A stretch of DNA of 48,606 nt from an uncultured Gemmatimonadota bacterium (GTDB lineage Bacteria > Latescibacterota > UBA2968 > UBA8231), in the NCBI GenBank assembly GCA_903893785.1, contig CAITNQ010000058.1, positions 1 through 48,606 of the forward strand, read 5' to 3'. Every line of letters starts with the position of its first letter. Positions within the stretch are counted from its first letter, which is position 1. Positions 8,940 through 17,978 of the stretch are shown here, one piece after another. A model generated the notes under the pieces. The model was given only the letters and a program-made list of their open reading frames with translations. It had not been told where the DNA came from and did not search any database. The position numbers and the translations under genes were made by a program.

Positions 8940-11900
8940 ATGAACTTGATGGTCGCGGTACGCGTTACCGCCGGCCAACGTGTCTCGCGGACCGACGGCG
9001 CCGGGGGCGTGGGCCGGCTGTCCATTGCGTTGGCCATCGTACTGGCCTTGGTCGGGCCGCTTCGCGCTGACCGGTTTGTTTGCGCCGGCCAGCTGGCCAT
9101 CCCGTCGGTACCCGGCGAGTTGCCGTCTCCCTTGCCCGGAGCCGCCAAACTCGCCGCCAGTCCAACCCGGGGCACGCGCAATGTGCTCATCCTGTTCGCG
9201 CGGTTTGCCGACGACGAGGACGGCTCGTTGCCGCTCTGGGCCGGCTTGCTGCTCGACCCGGTGGTGCCGGGGAGCGTCTCGCATTTCTGGGACGCCATGT
9301 CACTGGGCCAGTTGCGGGTGAGAGGCGCCGTGGGGCCGCGCTGTTACGTGTCGACCGGCCCAGCGGCCGACTACCTGGCGACCGTCCCGGACCAGACCGG
9401 TGGGTTCGGGCGTTTTGCTTTGGAGATCATCAAGCAGGCAGACCGCGACATCGATATGGCCGGGTTCGACAACGACGGCCCCGATGGTCTGCCCGGCTCG
9501 GGCGACGACGATGGCGTGGTCGATGCGGTGATCATCATCATCGCGCGCGCGCCCTCCGGGCTCTTCGTCGCCGACGCTACCGGAATCTCGTCGCTTGGAC
9601 AGCGGTCTCCCTACGTCACGGCGGACACAGGACAAGGGGGTACGGCGGTTGTGGTGAGTAGTTACCAAGGCGGCGTGCTGCAGGGCCGCACCTTCACCGA
9701 GGCCGCCGGCGCTCTGTGTCACGAGTACGGCCACTTGCTCGGCCTCGATGACCTGTACAATGCCCTGGCTGCCGTGCGGGCCGACGGTCTGCCGGAAGAT
9801 GACTCGGCGGGCGCCGGCGCGTGGTGCCTGATGGGTTGGGGGGCGCTCGGTTGGCACGGTAACGACGGCCCCAGTGCGCTCTCGGCTTGGTCACGAATGC
9901 AGTTGGGTTGGGCCCGCGTGACTGAGCCGACGCAACAGCAGACGACGATCAGCCTGCCGGAGGTCGGGCAGGCGGGCGACCTTCTGCGTGTTGGCCTGAA
10001 CCGCCGTGAGTCGTTCCTGTTGGAATACCGGCGTCGCACCAGTAGCTACTACGATCGCGGCATCCCGGCTGAGGGGGTGCTCATCTGGCACGTCGGCTGG
10101 GACTCGGCCAGCAGCGACCAACCCAGCGGCGTCACGGTTGACCTCGAGTGCGCCGACGGCCGGTGGCGCGATGCCGGGTTCCCTCTCGGGCAGCGGCCGG
10201 ATCCCTTGGGCGGTGGTGATAACCTGGATTTCTGGTCTCACGACGACGTCTACACCGCATCTCATGCCGGCAACCTGGGTGATGCCACGGACGCCTTCGA
10301 TGGTGCCCGTTACACCGCCTTCACGCCCGCCACGAACCCCTCGTCGTCCAGCCAGAGCCAGGGCCCGGCGGTGTGGCTGACGGACCTGCGCCTCGACGGG
10401 CTAGTGGCCCGGGCCCAACTGCGAACCGGGGCGCCCGAGGTGCGATTGACCTCGCTGCGCGGGCGTGACGCGGTGGTGGCCGCCGGCGTCGTTACTAGAA
10501 TCACGTTCACGGTGGCTAACCGGGGTGGCCTGCCCGCTGCCGGGCTCTGGGCCCGCCTGCGGACGGACGACCCGCGGCTTGAGGTGCTCGATTCCACGGT
10601 GGTGGTCGCCGACCTTGCGGTGGGCCAGGAAACCTCCGGTCAGGGGGCCTGTCCCACCGGGTTCCCGCGCCTCCGCTTCCGGCCCGGGCTGGCGGCGTCA
10701 GCAGCAGCTCAGGTCACCTTGGAGCTCCTGGACGCCAGCGGGGCGGTGCTGGACGTCGCGGCGGCGACGCTGGCGGCCGTGCCGTCGCGCCGGCTTTCCG
10801 GGACGGTCCGTACGGCCGCCGGGCAGAGCCTGGCCGGCGTGCGCGTTACCTATCAACCGACAGGCGCGGCCGCTAACACCTGCGTAGATACCGACACGCG
10901 GTCCGACGCACAGGGCGCCTACGAGCTGTTCGAACTGCCGGGCCGCGGCACCCTTGCTGCCGTCGTGGACGCTGACCTTCCGTGGGCGGACCAGGCGTCC
11001 AGCTTCACGGTGCAGGCAGACACCGTCGTCGACTGGACGCTGCCTCGGTGCTACTACCTGAGCGGGGTAGTGCGCGACCGAACCGGAGTGGCGGCGCCGC
11101 AGATCATCGTGACGGCCCTCCAGACGCGGGTTCCGGTCCAGGCCGTGGCGGTCACTGCCGCCGACGGCTCGTACCGGCTGAAGCTGCTGCCGGGCCCCTA
11201 CACGGTGATCACGCGGCCTGGAGATAGCGGGCCGTTGCCCTACGGTCAGCAGACCATCGGCCGTGTCGATCTGGCGGCGGACGCGGGCCTCGACATCGTG
11301 CTGGAGCCCGGGCTGGAGTTGGCCGTCAAGGTGCTGGATCCGTCGGGCCAGCCCGTCAAGGGCGTACCGCTCGCCCTGTCCGTGGTGGGCGACCCCATGC
11401 TCGGTTACGAGAACCTGGGTTTCCACCAGCAACCGGACGGCGTCAGTGCCCGCGTTGCGCCGGGCGCATTCATCGTGACGGCGGGGGCCGTGCCGGAGCC
11501 GTACCTGGTGCCGGCAGCGCGCGTGATCCAGGTGGTGAGTGATACGCTGGTCCTCCTGCGGCTGCAGCGGGGCGTCACCGTCACGGCGAACCTGCGGATG
11601 CCTTCGGGGGCCGCCTTGCCGACCGGCCTGACGGGCGGGTTAGACTGGGTCCCCGTGGGCCTGGCAGCGCGGGCGCAGGCTCCTCTGGTCAACGCCCAGG
11701 CTACCGTGACCGTGGCGCCCGGCGCATACCAGGTCTCCTGGTACCTCACGTCTGTGGCAGGACCTGTCGGCCCGCCGTCCCAGAACGTGGGACTGCTGGC
11801 GGTCGGCCAAGACACCACCGTTGTGCTCGCGGTGCGACCGGGGGCGCTGGTCAAGGGTCGGGTGACGCTTGCGGACGGACGCACTGCGGTGACTGAGGGC

Positions 11901-13217
11901 ACCCTCGTGCTGTCGGCCCGCGCCGACGGCGCCTCGACCTCGACAGGGGTGGGCAGCGACGGCGGCTACGCGGTTGCCGTCCTTCCCGGGCAGTACCAGA
12001 TGGCCTGGCTGAGCGCTGCTGCCACCGGCTCCCTGGGCGCCGTCACTATCACGGGCGACACGGTCCTCGATTGGCGCCTGCCGTCGGTGGAGGCTGTCGA
12101 GGTCCGCCTGCGGGACGCGGCCGGACACCCGGCCACGGGTTGGCGAATGACTGCGGCCGCGGTGGACGGCGCCGTGGCGTCTGCGAGCGGCGTCGGGCCC
12201 GAGGGCGACGTTGCCCTCCGCCTGTTCCCCGGTGATTACGGGCTGCGCGCCACCGACTCGGTCCGCCGTCCGAACCACGCCTACGGCTTGGGGGCGTTGG
12301 CCCTGCCGGGTCGTGCTGCCGGGGTGTGGTCACCGCCCGGCGGCGCCCAGCTTGAAGTCGAAGTCGTCGACGCCGACGGGCTGCCGACCTACGCCAACGT
12401 GCTGGTCTTGGGCCGACTAGACCAACCTCAGGACTGGGTCTGGGGCTCGGTCGTGGCCGAGGCCTTGACCTGGAACGATGGCCGCACAGTGTTCGACCTG
12501 GACCCGGGTTCGTACTCGGTCGCCGCTTACCAGGAGTGGATCTTCGGTGGATGGTCCGGCGTGCGCAGTCCGGTCGGCCGGGTGCTGGTCGGGCAGTCCA
12601 CCGGCACTCGGGCACCAATTCGCCTCGTCCTGCCAGCCCCGAACCCGGTGGCTCGGCTCTGCGGTCGGGTGACCGACCAACACGGTCGCCTCGTCACCGC
12701 CCTGCTCCAGTTCTACGACGCGACCCAGGGCCTGACGGCCAGGGTCTGGCAGCGCGGCGCTCCATACGTTGTCGACCTGCCACCGGGGAACTACCATGTC
12801 GTCATCGCCAGCGCGGTTCTCGATCAGCCGCCGCGGCTTGTGCGTGCCGGCCCAGTGGCGGTGACCATCGACCGCACCTGGGACTTGGTGCTGACACCTA
12901 CCGGCACCGCGATCGCCCAACCCGCGGGAGCGCTGCCAGGGCAGCCTGCCCTCAGCCAGAACTACCCCAACCCCTTCAACACCCAGACGCTGATCCGGTA
13001 CGACGTCGCAGCGTCCGGCGACCTCAGGTTGGTGGTCTACGACCTTGCCGGTCAGGTCGTTCGGCGGCTGGTGGACGGTCAGGTGGCTGCGGGTTCGTAC
13101 GTGGTACCATGGGATGCCTGTGATGCCAAAGGCCGAGCTGTGGCCAGCGGGGTCTACCTGTACCGCCTGACTACCGGTGGGCGGAACCTGGTGCGCCGGC
13201 TGGCGGTGGTGCGGTGA
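8940..13217 (+). CDS. Large secreted M6-family metalloprotease with repeat domains and PNPFN sorting domain
   Basis: A 1425-residue protein. The frame is open far upstream, but ATG 8940 has GGAG at 8930-8933 and gives an N-terminal export signal (hydrophobic core about residues 26-42). Residues 80-330 form an immune-inhibitor-A-like M6 peptidase: 'NVLILFARFADDEDG', the zinc motif HEYGH (261-265) followed by 'LLGLDDLY', and the downstream 'WCLMGWGALGWHGNDGPSALSAW'. Then come a CARDB-like segment and a long array of carboxypeptidase-regulatory-like beta-sandwiches ('LSGTVRTAAGQSLAGVRVTY', 'LSGVVRDRTGVAAPQIIVTA' and others). The final 85 residues are a FlgD-like domain with 'NYPNPFNTQTLIRYDV'. 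It is a surface or secreted protease, probably scavenging extracellular protein; the substrate is unknown. Confidence 0.8.
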   Translation: MNLMVAVRVTAGQRVSRTDGAGGVGRLSIALAIVLALVGPLRADRFVCAGQLAIPSVPGELPSPLPGAAKLAASPTRGTRNVLILFARFADDEDGSLPLWAGLLLDPVVPGSVSHFWDAMSLGQLRVRGAVGPRCYVSTGPAADYLATVPDQTGGFGRFALEIIKQADRDIDMAGFDNDGPDGLPGSGDDDGVVDAVIIIIARAPSGLFVADATGISSLGQRSPYVTADTGQGGTAVVVSSYQGGVLQGRTFTEAAGALCHEYGHLLGLDDLYNALAAVRADGLPEDDSAGAGAWCLMGWGALGWHGNDGPSALSAWSRMQLGWARVTEPTQQQTTISLPEVGQAGDLLRVGLNRRESFLLEYRRRTSSYYDRGIPAEGVLIWHVGWDSASSDQPSGVTVDLECADGRWRDAGFPLGQRPDPLGGGDNLDFWSHDDVYTASHAGNLGDATDAFDGARYTAFTPATNPSSSSQSQGPAVWLTDLRLDGLVARAQLRTGAPEVRLTSLRGRDAVVAAGVVTRITFTVANRGGLPAAGLWARLRTDDPRLEVLDSTVVVADLAVGQETSGQGACPTGFPRLRFRPGLAASAAAQVTLELLDASGAVLDVAAATLAAVPSRRLSGTVRTAAGQSLAGVRVTYQPTGAAANTCVDTDTRSDAQGAYELFELPGRGTLAAVVDADLPWADQASSFTVQADTVVDWTLPRCYYLSGVVRDRTGVAAPQIIVTALQTRVPVQAVAVTAADGSYRLKLLPGPYTVITRPGDSGPLPYGQQTIGRVDLAADAGLDIVLEPGLELAVKVLDPSGQPVKGVPLALSVVGDPMLGYENLGFHQQPDGVSARVAPGAFIVTAGAVPEPYLVPAARVIQVVSDTLVLLRLQRGVTVTANLRMPSGAALPTGLTGGLDWVPVGLAARAQAPLVNAQATVTVAPGAYQVSWYLTSVAGPVGPPSQNVGLLAVGQDTTVVLAVRPGALVKGRVTLADGRTAVTEGTLVLSARADGASTSTGVGSDGGYAVAVLPGQYQMAWLSAAATGSLGAVTITGDTVLDWRLPSVEAVEVRLRDAAGHPATGWRMTAAAVDGAVASASGVGPEGDVALRLFPGDYGLRATDSVRRPNHAYGLGALALPGRAAGVWSPPGGAQLEVEVVDADGLPTYANVLVLGRLDQPQDWVWGSVVAEALTWNDGRTVFDLDPGSYSVAAYQEWIFGGWSGVRSPVGRVLVGQSTGTRAPIRLVLPAPNPVARLCGRVTDQHGRLVTALLQFYDATQGLTARVWQRGAPYVVDLPPGNYHVVIASAVLDQPPRLVRAGPVAVTIDRTWDLVLTPTGTAIAQPAGALPGQPALSQNYPNPFNTQTLIRYDVAASGDLRLVVYDLAGQVVRRLVDGQVAAGSYVVPWDACDAKGRAVASGVYLYRLTTGGRNLVRRLAVVR

Positions 13218-13692
13218 CATGCGTTGCCAAGCCGGCGGTGTCGGGTGGGGTATGGACGGGGCCCGATTGGCCGGGCGGCGCAACCGGACCAGGGGCTGAT
13301 CCGGTCGGTCTGGGCAACAGAACCCTGGCCTCGCTGCACCCGTCTGGCGCTTACGGCGCGGTCCACCTTCAGGCCACTGCGGGCGATCTGCCGCAGCCCG
13401 AGCCTTCGCCGCCCACCGCCTTGGCGGACCGGCCACAGCGCGGCGCTCGCTGCCCAGCAGCAGGTGCATGCGCCATCCCTGGACCTCGGCAACACCGTGC
13501 CCAGCCTCGGGCGTGTCGACAGCGGACATGCTGGCGGCGCTGGAGCGGCACCCTTACGCGACAGGGTGGGTGTGGTTACCATTGCTGGGCGTCCAAACCG
13601 ATGGACGGGAGGTGACCGCCTCCAGGTGCGGCACTGTGATCTGTTATCTCGTGCGTCTGTGCAGCTCATCATCGCAGTCTGGAGGATGCGGC
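13218..13692. other. Gene-free spacer
   Basis: No supported gene or RNA was found. The end carries the ribosome site GGAGG (13681-13685) of the next gene and a slightly more AT-rich stretch around 13636-13670, where its promoter may lie. No clear -35/-10 pair could be assigned. Confidence 0.5.
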
Positions 13693-14397
13693 ATGGCCCA
13701 CCGACGGCGCCTGCCAACCGTATGCCTTTTTCTGCTGACCGCCTCTTACACGGCATCAGGCCAGAGCTTCCGACCGGAAGATTTCCTCCCGTTGGCTGTG
13801 GGAAACAGCTGGACCTACGTGCACGAATACTACGACAAGCGGCATCCAGATCTCAATGCTACCATCTCTTTGACGATTGCAGTCACCGGAACCACAGTAG
13901 TCAACCAGCGCACGTATTACGTATTCAGTGACCCCCCCTATTACTACCCTCCCATTCCGCACTTTGCCATGGCAGGCAAGACAGTTCGCTGGAGCGCGGA
14001 TGGCGATCTTATTGAACTGACACCAACCGGTGAGGTGTGCCTCTTTCGCTTTTCGGTGCCGTCACCCTATGTCATCGCGGCCGTGTACGATGACACTCTA
14101 TGTTATCGCAGCATCCATGCGTTTGCTTCACGTCCAAGAGACGCCGGGTTCATATTCTCGGGTCACCCAAGCGTATACGAAAGTCGCTACGCGTCTCTCC
14201 TCGAGTTCTACGGCGTAGCCCAGTTGGCCGTAGAGATCGCGCTGACTGATTACGCGGAATTCATCAACGCTCTGGATCCGGTTGGTGCGGTCCTGAGTGG
14301 CCATGCAATTAGCTACCAAGATGCTCGGCACCACCGCCCGACGACGATACTCAATTCCCCATGGGGTGGGCTGAAGAGCCGCTCCCGCCTGCGCTGA
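13693..14397 (+). CDS. Small exported protein of the 'LPLAVGNSWTY' type
   Basis: A 234-residue protein. ATG 13693 follows GGAGG by seven bases and starts a signal peptide ('LPTVCLFLLTASYTASG'). The mature protein opens with 'FLPLAVGNSWTYVHEYY', a phrase found at the start of many secreted proteins of unknown function in FCB-group candidate phyla. It ends 'TILNSPWGGLKSRSR'. The gene at 15056-15844 on the other strand opens 'YFPLQLGNRWSYARV' and ends 'STTWGMLKAAAD', so the two are probably divergent paralogues. It is beta-rich and lacks the PNPFN domain. It is likely an extracellular or periplasmic lipid- or ligand-binding beta protein; function unknown. Confidence 0.65.
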   Translation: MAHRRRLPTVCLFLLTASYTASGQSFRPEDFLPLAVGNSWTYVHEYYDKRHPDLNATISLTIAVTGTTVVNQRTYYVFSDPPYYYPPIPHFAMAGKTVRWSADGDLIELTPTGEVCLFRFSVPSPYVIAAVYDDTLCYRSIHAFASRPRDAGFIFSGHPSVYESRYASLLEFYGVAQLAVEIALTDYAEFINALDPVGAVLSGHAISYQDARHHRPTTILNSPWGGLKSRSRLR

Positions 14398-15055
14398 CCT
14401 CAAAGCACACTATGTCGACGTCGTGGGCTGCCGACCGGGTAGGGCGCGGACCGGCGCGACGCGAGGCGACCTGACGAAGAAGGAACGGCTGTGAGCAACG
14501 ACGGCAACGAACGTACGCCGGTGGACCTCAACGGCATCGGGCACGGTACCTGGGCCGACGCTTGGCGGACGCGGTTCGCCGGTGACACCTATTGGTTGCC
14601 ATGGTGCCAGCCCGAGGCGGCAGGGCCCTCTCGACTGGGCCTCGCGCCCCCCCGATGCAAGCATCACCGAGGCGCTGCCTGGCCAGCGTGCCAGTGCGGG
14701 CAGCCCCGCGGCCGTAGCGCGACGGCACACGCTCTACCCGCCGGCAGACTGTGGCGACCCGCCCCGGTTCGTTGACGGGCTGTCTGCCACCGGTCTCGCT
14801 GCCGCACACAGCGCAGGTTCGAGTCCTGTGGCCCATCGGCGCCCGGACCTCGTTCAGCGGAACGCCGCCGCCCGCGACCTGCTGGCCGCCGCCCGTGGTC
14901 ACACCCCACCCGACGACGGGCGCGGTGCGGCCCGGCCTGCCGGGGGGGCCGGCAGCCGGGGCTGGCCTTCACGGGGCAGTCGCAGAGGTCCGACGCTGGC
15001 TCCTGACCCCATCATGGCGCGCGTGCGTACCCGGTCCCGCTCCGCGCGTCGGCGT
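14398..15055. other. Gene-free spacer with a tRNA-3'-end-like sequence
   Basis: No coding gene is supported. The only structured element I see is the T-arm-like sequence at 14811-14837. Frames crossing it have the random Arg/Pro/Gly composition of chance high-GC frames. Confidence 0.5.
14811..14837 (+). other. tRNA 3'-end-like fragment (T-arm plus acceptor strand)
   Basis: GCAGG-TTCGAGT-CCTGT (14813-14829) forms a canonical T-arm: five pairs, one of them G-U, around a TTCGAGT loop. GGCCCAT (14830-14836) then sits where the 3' acceptor strand belongs, with a C in the discriminator position as in tRNA-His. No anticodon arm exists upstream. A near-match to the 5' acceptor (ACGGGCT, 14775-14781) lies too close for a full tRNA. 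I read it as a fragment or coincidence, not a functional tRNA. Confidence 0.3.
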
Positions 15056-15844
15056 TCATCGGCCGTCAGCCGCAGCTTTGAGCATGCCCCAAGTCGTCGA
15101 TTGTACGGCGGTGGCATCCAGGTCTTTTCCATCCACGTGCGCGCTGGTGATCACGCTGGCACTACTGGCCACGTCATTGCCTTCGCCGCAGCTGATGACC
15201 CCCACGCCGCGCGCGAACTCAATGCTCCACGTGTCGTGCCCGTCGGTGTGGCCAAACGCGACAACGTCCGCGAAGGTCCCCAGGAGCGTATGCGACCGGG
15301 GCCGGCGAAGGTGGTAGGGAAAGCCAAACCACCCTCTGTCGAAGGGCTGAAGGGCCCCGAAGGAAAACATCATGTCGGTCTGCAGCGCCTGGGGGAAGTC
15401 GAAGAGGATCGCCTCAGAGTGCGTGCCGTCGCCGCAGTCAAGGAGACGGCCACTGGCGTCGTTGCGTAGCAGTTGCCCTGTGCTCATGCGGTAGCACGTG
15501 CGGTCGCCCAGGGGCAGCGCTTCGGTCACGACCAACGTGAACTCGGACGCGGGCACTACCCGCTGCGTGTCGTGGAGCGCCGCAATCGGTGCGTCCGCGT
15601 AGGGGTTGGCGGCCAGCGGCGCCAGGGTGAGTGGGTCGAGGACGCGGCCGCCCATGCCCAGGAGGTAGGTGTCTCCAGCAGTCGTGGTCACCTCTGTGAC
15701 GTCAATCACCCTAGCGTAGCTCCATCGGTTGCCAAGTTGCAGGGGGAAGTAATCGACCGACGCGCCCGCCCCCACCGTTCCAACGCCGGTGCTGCACCAG
15801 ATGAGCGTGATCACGACGCGAGCCGTCGTGCTGTTCGCCTTCAT
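15056..15844 (-). CDS. Small exported protein, paralogue of the 13693-14397 product
   Basis: A 262-residue protein. The start is set at the ATG whose complement is 15842-15844, because GGGGAG lies just upstream; an in-frame ATG 33 bases earlier has no ribosome site. Residues about 8-30 are a signal peptide ('VVITLIWCSTGVGTVGAGA'). The mature protein begins 'VDYFPLQLGNRWSYARV', includes 'VVPASEFTLVVTEALPLGDRTCYRM' and 'DTWSIEFARGVGVISCGEG', and ends 'STTWGMLKAAADGR'. The 'FPL.LGN.W.Y' opening and 'WG.LK' ending are shared with the protein at 13693-14397 in the opposite orientation. Exported, function unknown. Confidence 0.65.
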   Translation of the reverse strand: MKANSTTARVVITLIWCSTGVGTVGAGASVDYFPLQLGNRWSYARVIDVTEVTTTAGDTYLLGMGGRVLDPLTLAPLAANPYADAPIAALHDTQRVVPASEFTLVVTEALPLGDRTCYRMSTGQLLRNDASGRLLDCGDGTHSEAILFDFPQALQTDMMFSFGALQPFDRGWFGFPYHLRRPRSHTLLGTFADVVAFGHTDGHDTWSIEFARGVGVISCGEGNDVASSASVITSAHVDGKDLDATAVQSTTWGMLKAAADGR

Positions 15845-17510
15845 TTCGGAGCTCCCCGACGAGGTGGACACACCCAACAGCCAACCTGCCTGACCTCGAT
15901 CGGGTCAATGGGCGGGTCCCACAGATATGCCGAGACAACCGGTGCAACGAGCGTTGTGTAGCGCGGAACCGCGGCGCCTTCGGTCGCCGGCATGCTATGG
16001 CCCTCCGCTGTCATGTCCGCCATCCGCATTCGCGGCGAGCTCGGGCGGGTCCCTGCTTCTTGGCCCCTGGTTCTGGCCCGGGAACTCGTTGCGGTTGGGG
16101 GCGTGTCCGCCGCCCCGAGGCCGACCCGGCCTTCGCAGCACCGAGGACCGACGAACCGCGCCGGTGGCTCACGGCAGCGGCCAGGCCGCCCAGGGCCATC
16201 CCGAGGCCCATCGCGCTCGCGACCCGCCGCCGGCGCGCGGTTGATCTGTCGCTCCCCATCGCTGCCTAGCTTCTACGTAGTCGCCCATGTTGCAGCTGGG
16301 GCTGCACGCACATTGCGCTGAAGGCTGCCATTGGCGTGAGCGCTTGGGGCGCGACCGACCGCTCTGACCCGGCAGAAGCGCCTGTCACCGCGTGGCCAGG
16401 CGCATACTACGCAGGTCAGGGCGGTAGTGTCAAGTACCATCCGGTGGCGCATGCCAGCCCCTTCCGGCGGCCGGCGGCCGGTTAGCGCGCGGTTAGGCGT
16501 ACTGCCCGCAGAGGCGGTCCGGTTGACCAAGCCGCGAGGCCGCCCTCTCGCCCGGGTCTCGGACCGCGCCGCCAGGCGGCAGGGCCGTGCGGTTGCGCAC
16601 CCGCCGGGCGCGGACGTGCCCAAACGACGGGCCTTTAGCCCAGCGCGGCCTTCCGGTCTCCGCTGGGCCCGCGCGGGATCTGGCTCCCGCCGGCGCGCGG
16701 GTCAACCGGGCAGCGCGCCGGCCGACTACTCCCCCGCCGTTACCCGTGGGGCCCGGTCCAGGCGCCGGGGTGGACGGGTTCGCAGTGCGTGGTGTCATTG
16801 GCGTCCTGCGGCCCGTGAGCTTCCAGACATCGTGAGACGACATGCCGTCGTCCCGGGGCCGCGTCGCGAGCGCGCGGTGCAGCATGCGCGGATGGAGGCG
16901 GCCGAACCTGGCCGTCGGGCCGGGTCTGCCTGAACGGTGGCCGCCGCGAACCGCGCCGGACGGCCCGGGCCTCCGCAACTAACCGCACGGGGGGACCCGG
17001 CCGCCTCTCCACGTGCGCAGCCGGCGGGCGTGAGCCAACGGCACGCCGGCCCAGGTCGTCGCACGGGACCCGGTGCCGGAACCCGGTGACGCTGACTCAA
17101 CACGCTCACGGCTCCGCCGCCCTTCGTGGCGGCGCGGGGTGGAGGCGCAGAGCTCCCGCAGCCGAGCGTTGTGCCCAACCGACCGAGGCACCTACCCGGC
17201 CGGCTTTTCAAGCCCGCCGTCGGCGGCCGGTTCCCCGGCCTCCGGCTGGCGCCCATTCCGCGCGTGGTCCAGTATGGCCGCCCGGACTCCCGCGCCAAGA
17301 CGCGGCCAAGCAGCGACCACCTCGGCCAGGTCAGACGGCAGTTCTCCGTGCACGCAGTGTGCACATTCTGGGCGCGAAGTTATGCTCAAAACGCGCACGG
17401 AAGTGCCCACGGACTGCGGATCATCGTGGTGGTCACATCGTCCTAACGCACTGTCCTGCTGTGGTTTTGCGCAGACATGCGCGGATTCTGCTTCTCCGGC
17501 TGTACATGCG

Positions 17511-17541
17511 GTAAGGGGTTCGATTCCCTCCGCCGCTACCA
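17511..17541 (+). other. tRNA/tmRNA-like 3' end with encoded CCA, no 5' half found
   Basis: AGGGG-TTCGATT-CCCTC (17514-17530) forms a T-arm-like hairpin with a standard TTCGATT loop, although the outermost pair is A/C. CGCCGCT (17531-17537) then matches an acceptor 3' strand, with discriminator A and CCA at 17539-17541. A terminator follows at once, as for real tRNA or tmRNA genes. The required partner AGCGGCG is absent at tRNA distance. GGCGGCG at 17128-17134 could pair at tmRNA distance, but the conserved tmRNA 5' motif (GGNTTCGAC) and a tag reading frame are missing. It may be a displaced 3' end left by an integration event. Confidence 0.4.
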
Positions 17542-17547
17542 TCTCAA

Positions 17548-17592
17548 AGGAAGCGCAATCCTCTGGGGCCCAGGGGGTTGCGCTTTCTGTTT
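17548..17592 (+). terminator. Strong intrinsic terminator
   Basis: The 5' arm 17548-17566 pairs with 17570-17588 in a stem of about 19 base pairs (core AAGCGCAA/TTGCGCTT, a few G-U wobbles) with a 3-base loop. T-rich sequence (TTTCTGTTT) overlaps and follows the 3' side. It begins seven bases after the encoded CCA at 17541. Confidence 0.75.
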
Positions 17593-17978
17593 GGGGGGCG
17601 AGCGGGGGTCGTGCACCCGGCGTGTACAGACAGGGCGGGACGGCGACGGGCGGCACTCGGTCGCGGGTGGCGGTTGACCCGGCGCCAGCGCCGCAGCAGG
17701 AGCCAGGCTCCAACCCAGCTCGCGCCAAGGCAGTCGCCAGCGCCGCGTAGCACGCCCGAAGGCGAGCGCCCGGAGGCAAGTGCCCGAGGTTCTGGTGCCG
17801 GTCCTGTGCAACCCGGTACCGATGACCTTGCGGGCGGTGGTCATGGCGGCCCGCAGGTCCTGTGCCATGGGGGGATCATGACCTCATTCGGTTCCGGTGG
17901 CATCCTGGTGCCAGCACCGCCGACGACAGCCATACCCGCCGGGTTCCCGGGCGGTATGGACCGTAGACTCGCCTACCC

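Larger units (their letters stand above)
15845..17978. other. 2.1-kb gene-free region with an RNA-gene 3' end and terminator
   Basis: The open frames here are rich in Arg, Pro, Ala and Gly on both strands and show no motif, signal peptide or ribosome site; I do not call any as a gene. The notable content is a tRNA/tmRNA-3'-end-like sequence with an encoded CCA (17511-17541), followed within seven bases by a strong intrinsic terminator. A slightly AT-richer pocket lies around 17370-17400. Confidence 0.55.

Noticed and set aside
16795..17364. 189-residue frame on the - strand in the gene-free region
   Set aside because: No motif, signal or ribosome site, and Arg/Pro/Gly-heavy chance composition.
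17128..17541. Possible full tmRNA (ssrA) ending at the CCA at 17541
   Set aside because: A pairing 5' acceptor GGCGGCG exists at 17128-17134, but the near-universal GGNTTCGAC motif and a tag reading frame ending in ALAA-type codons are absent.
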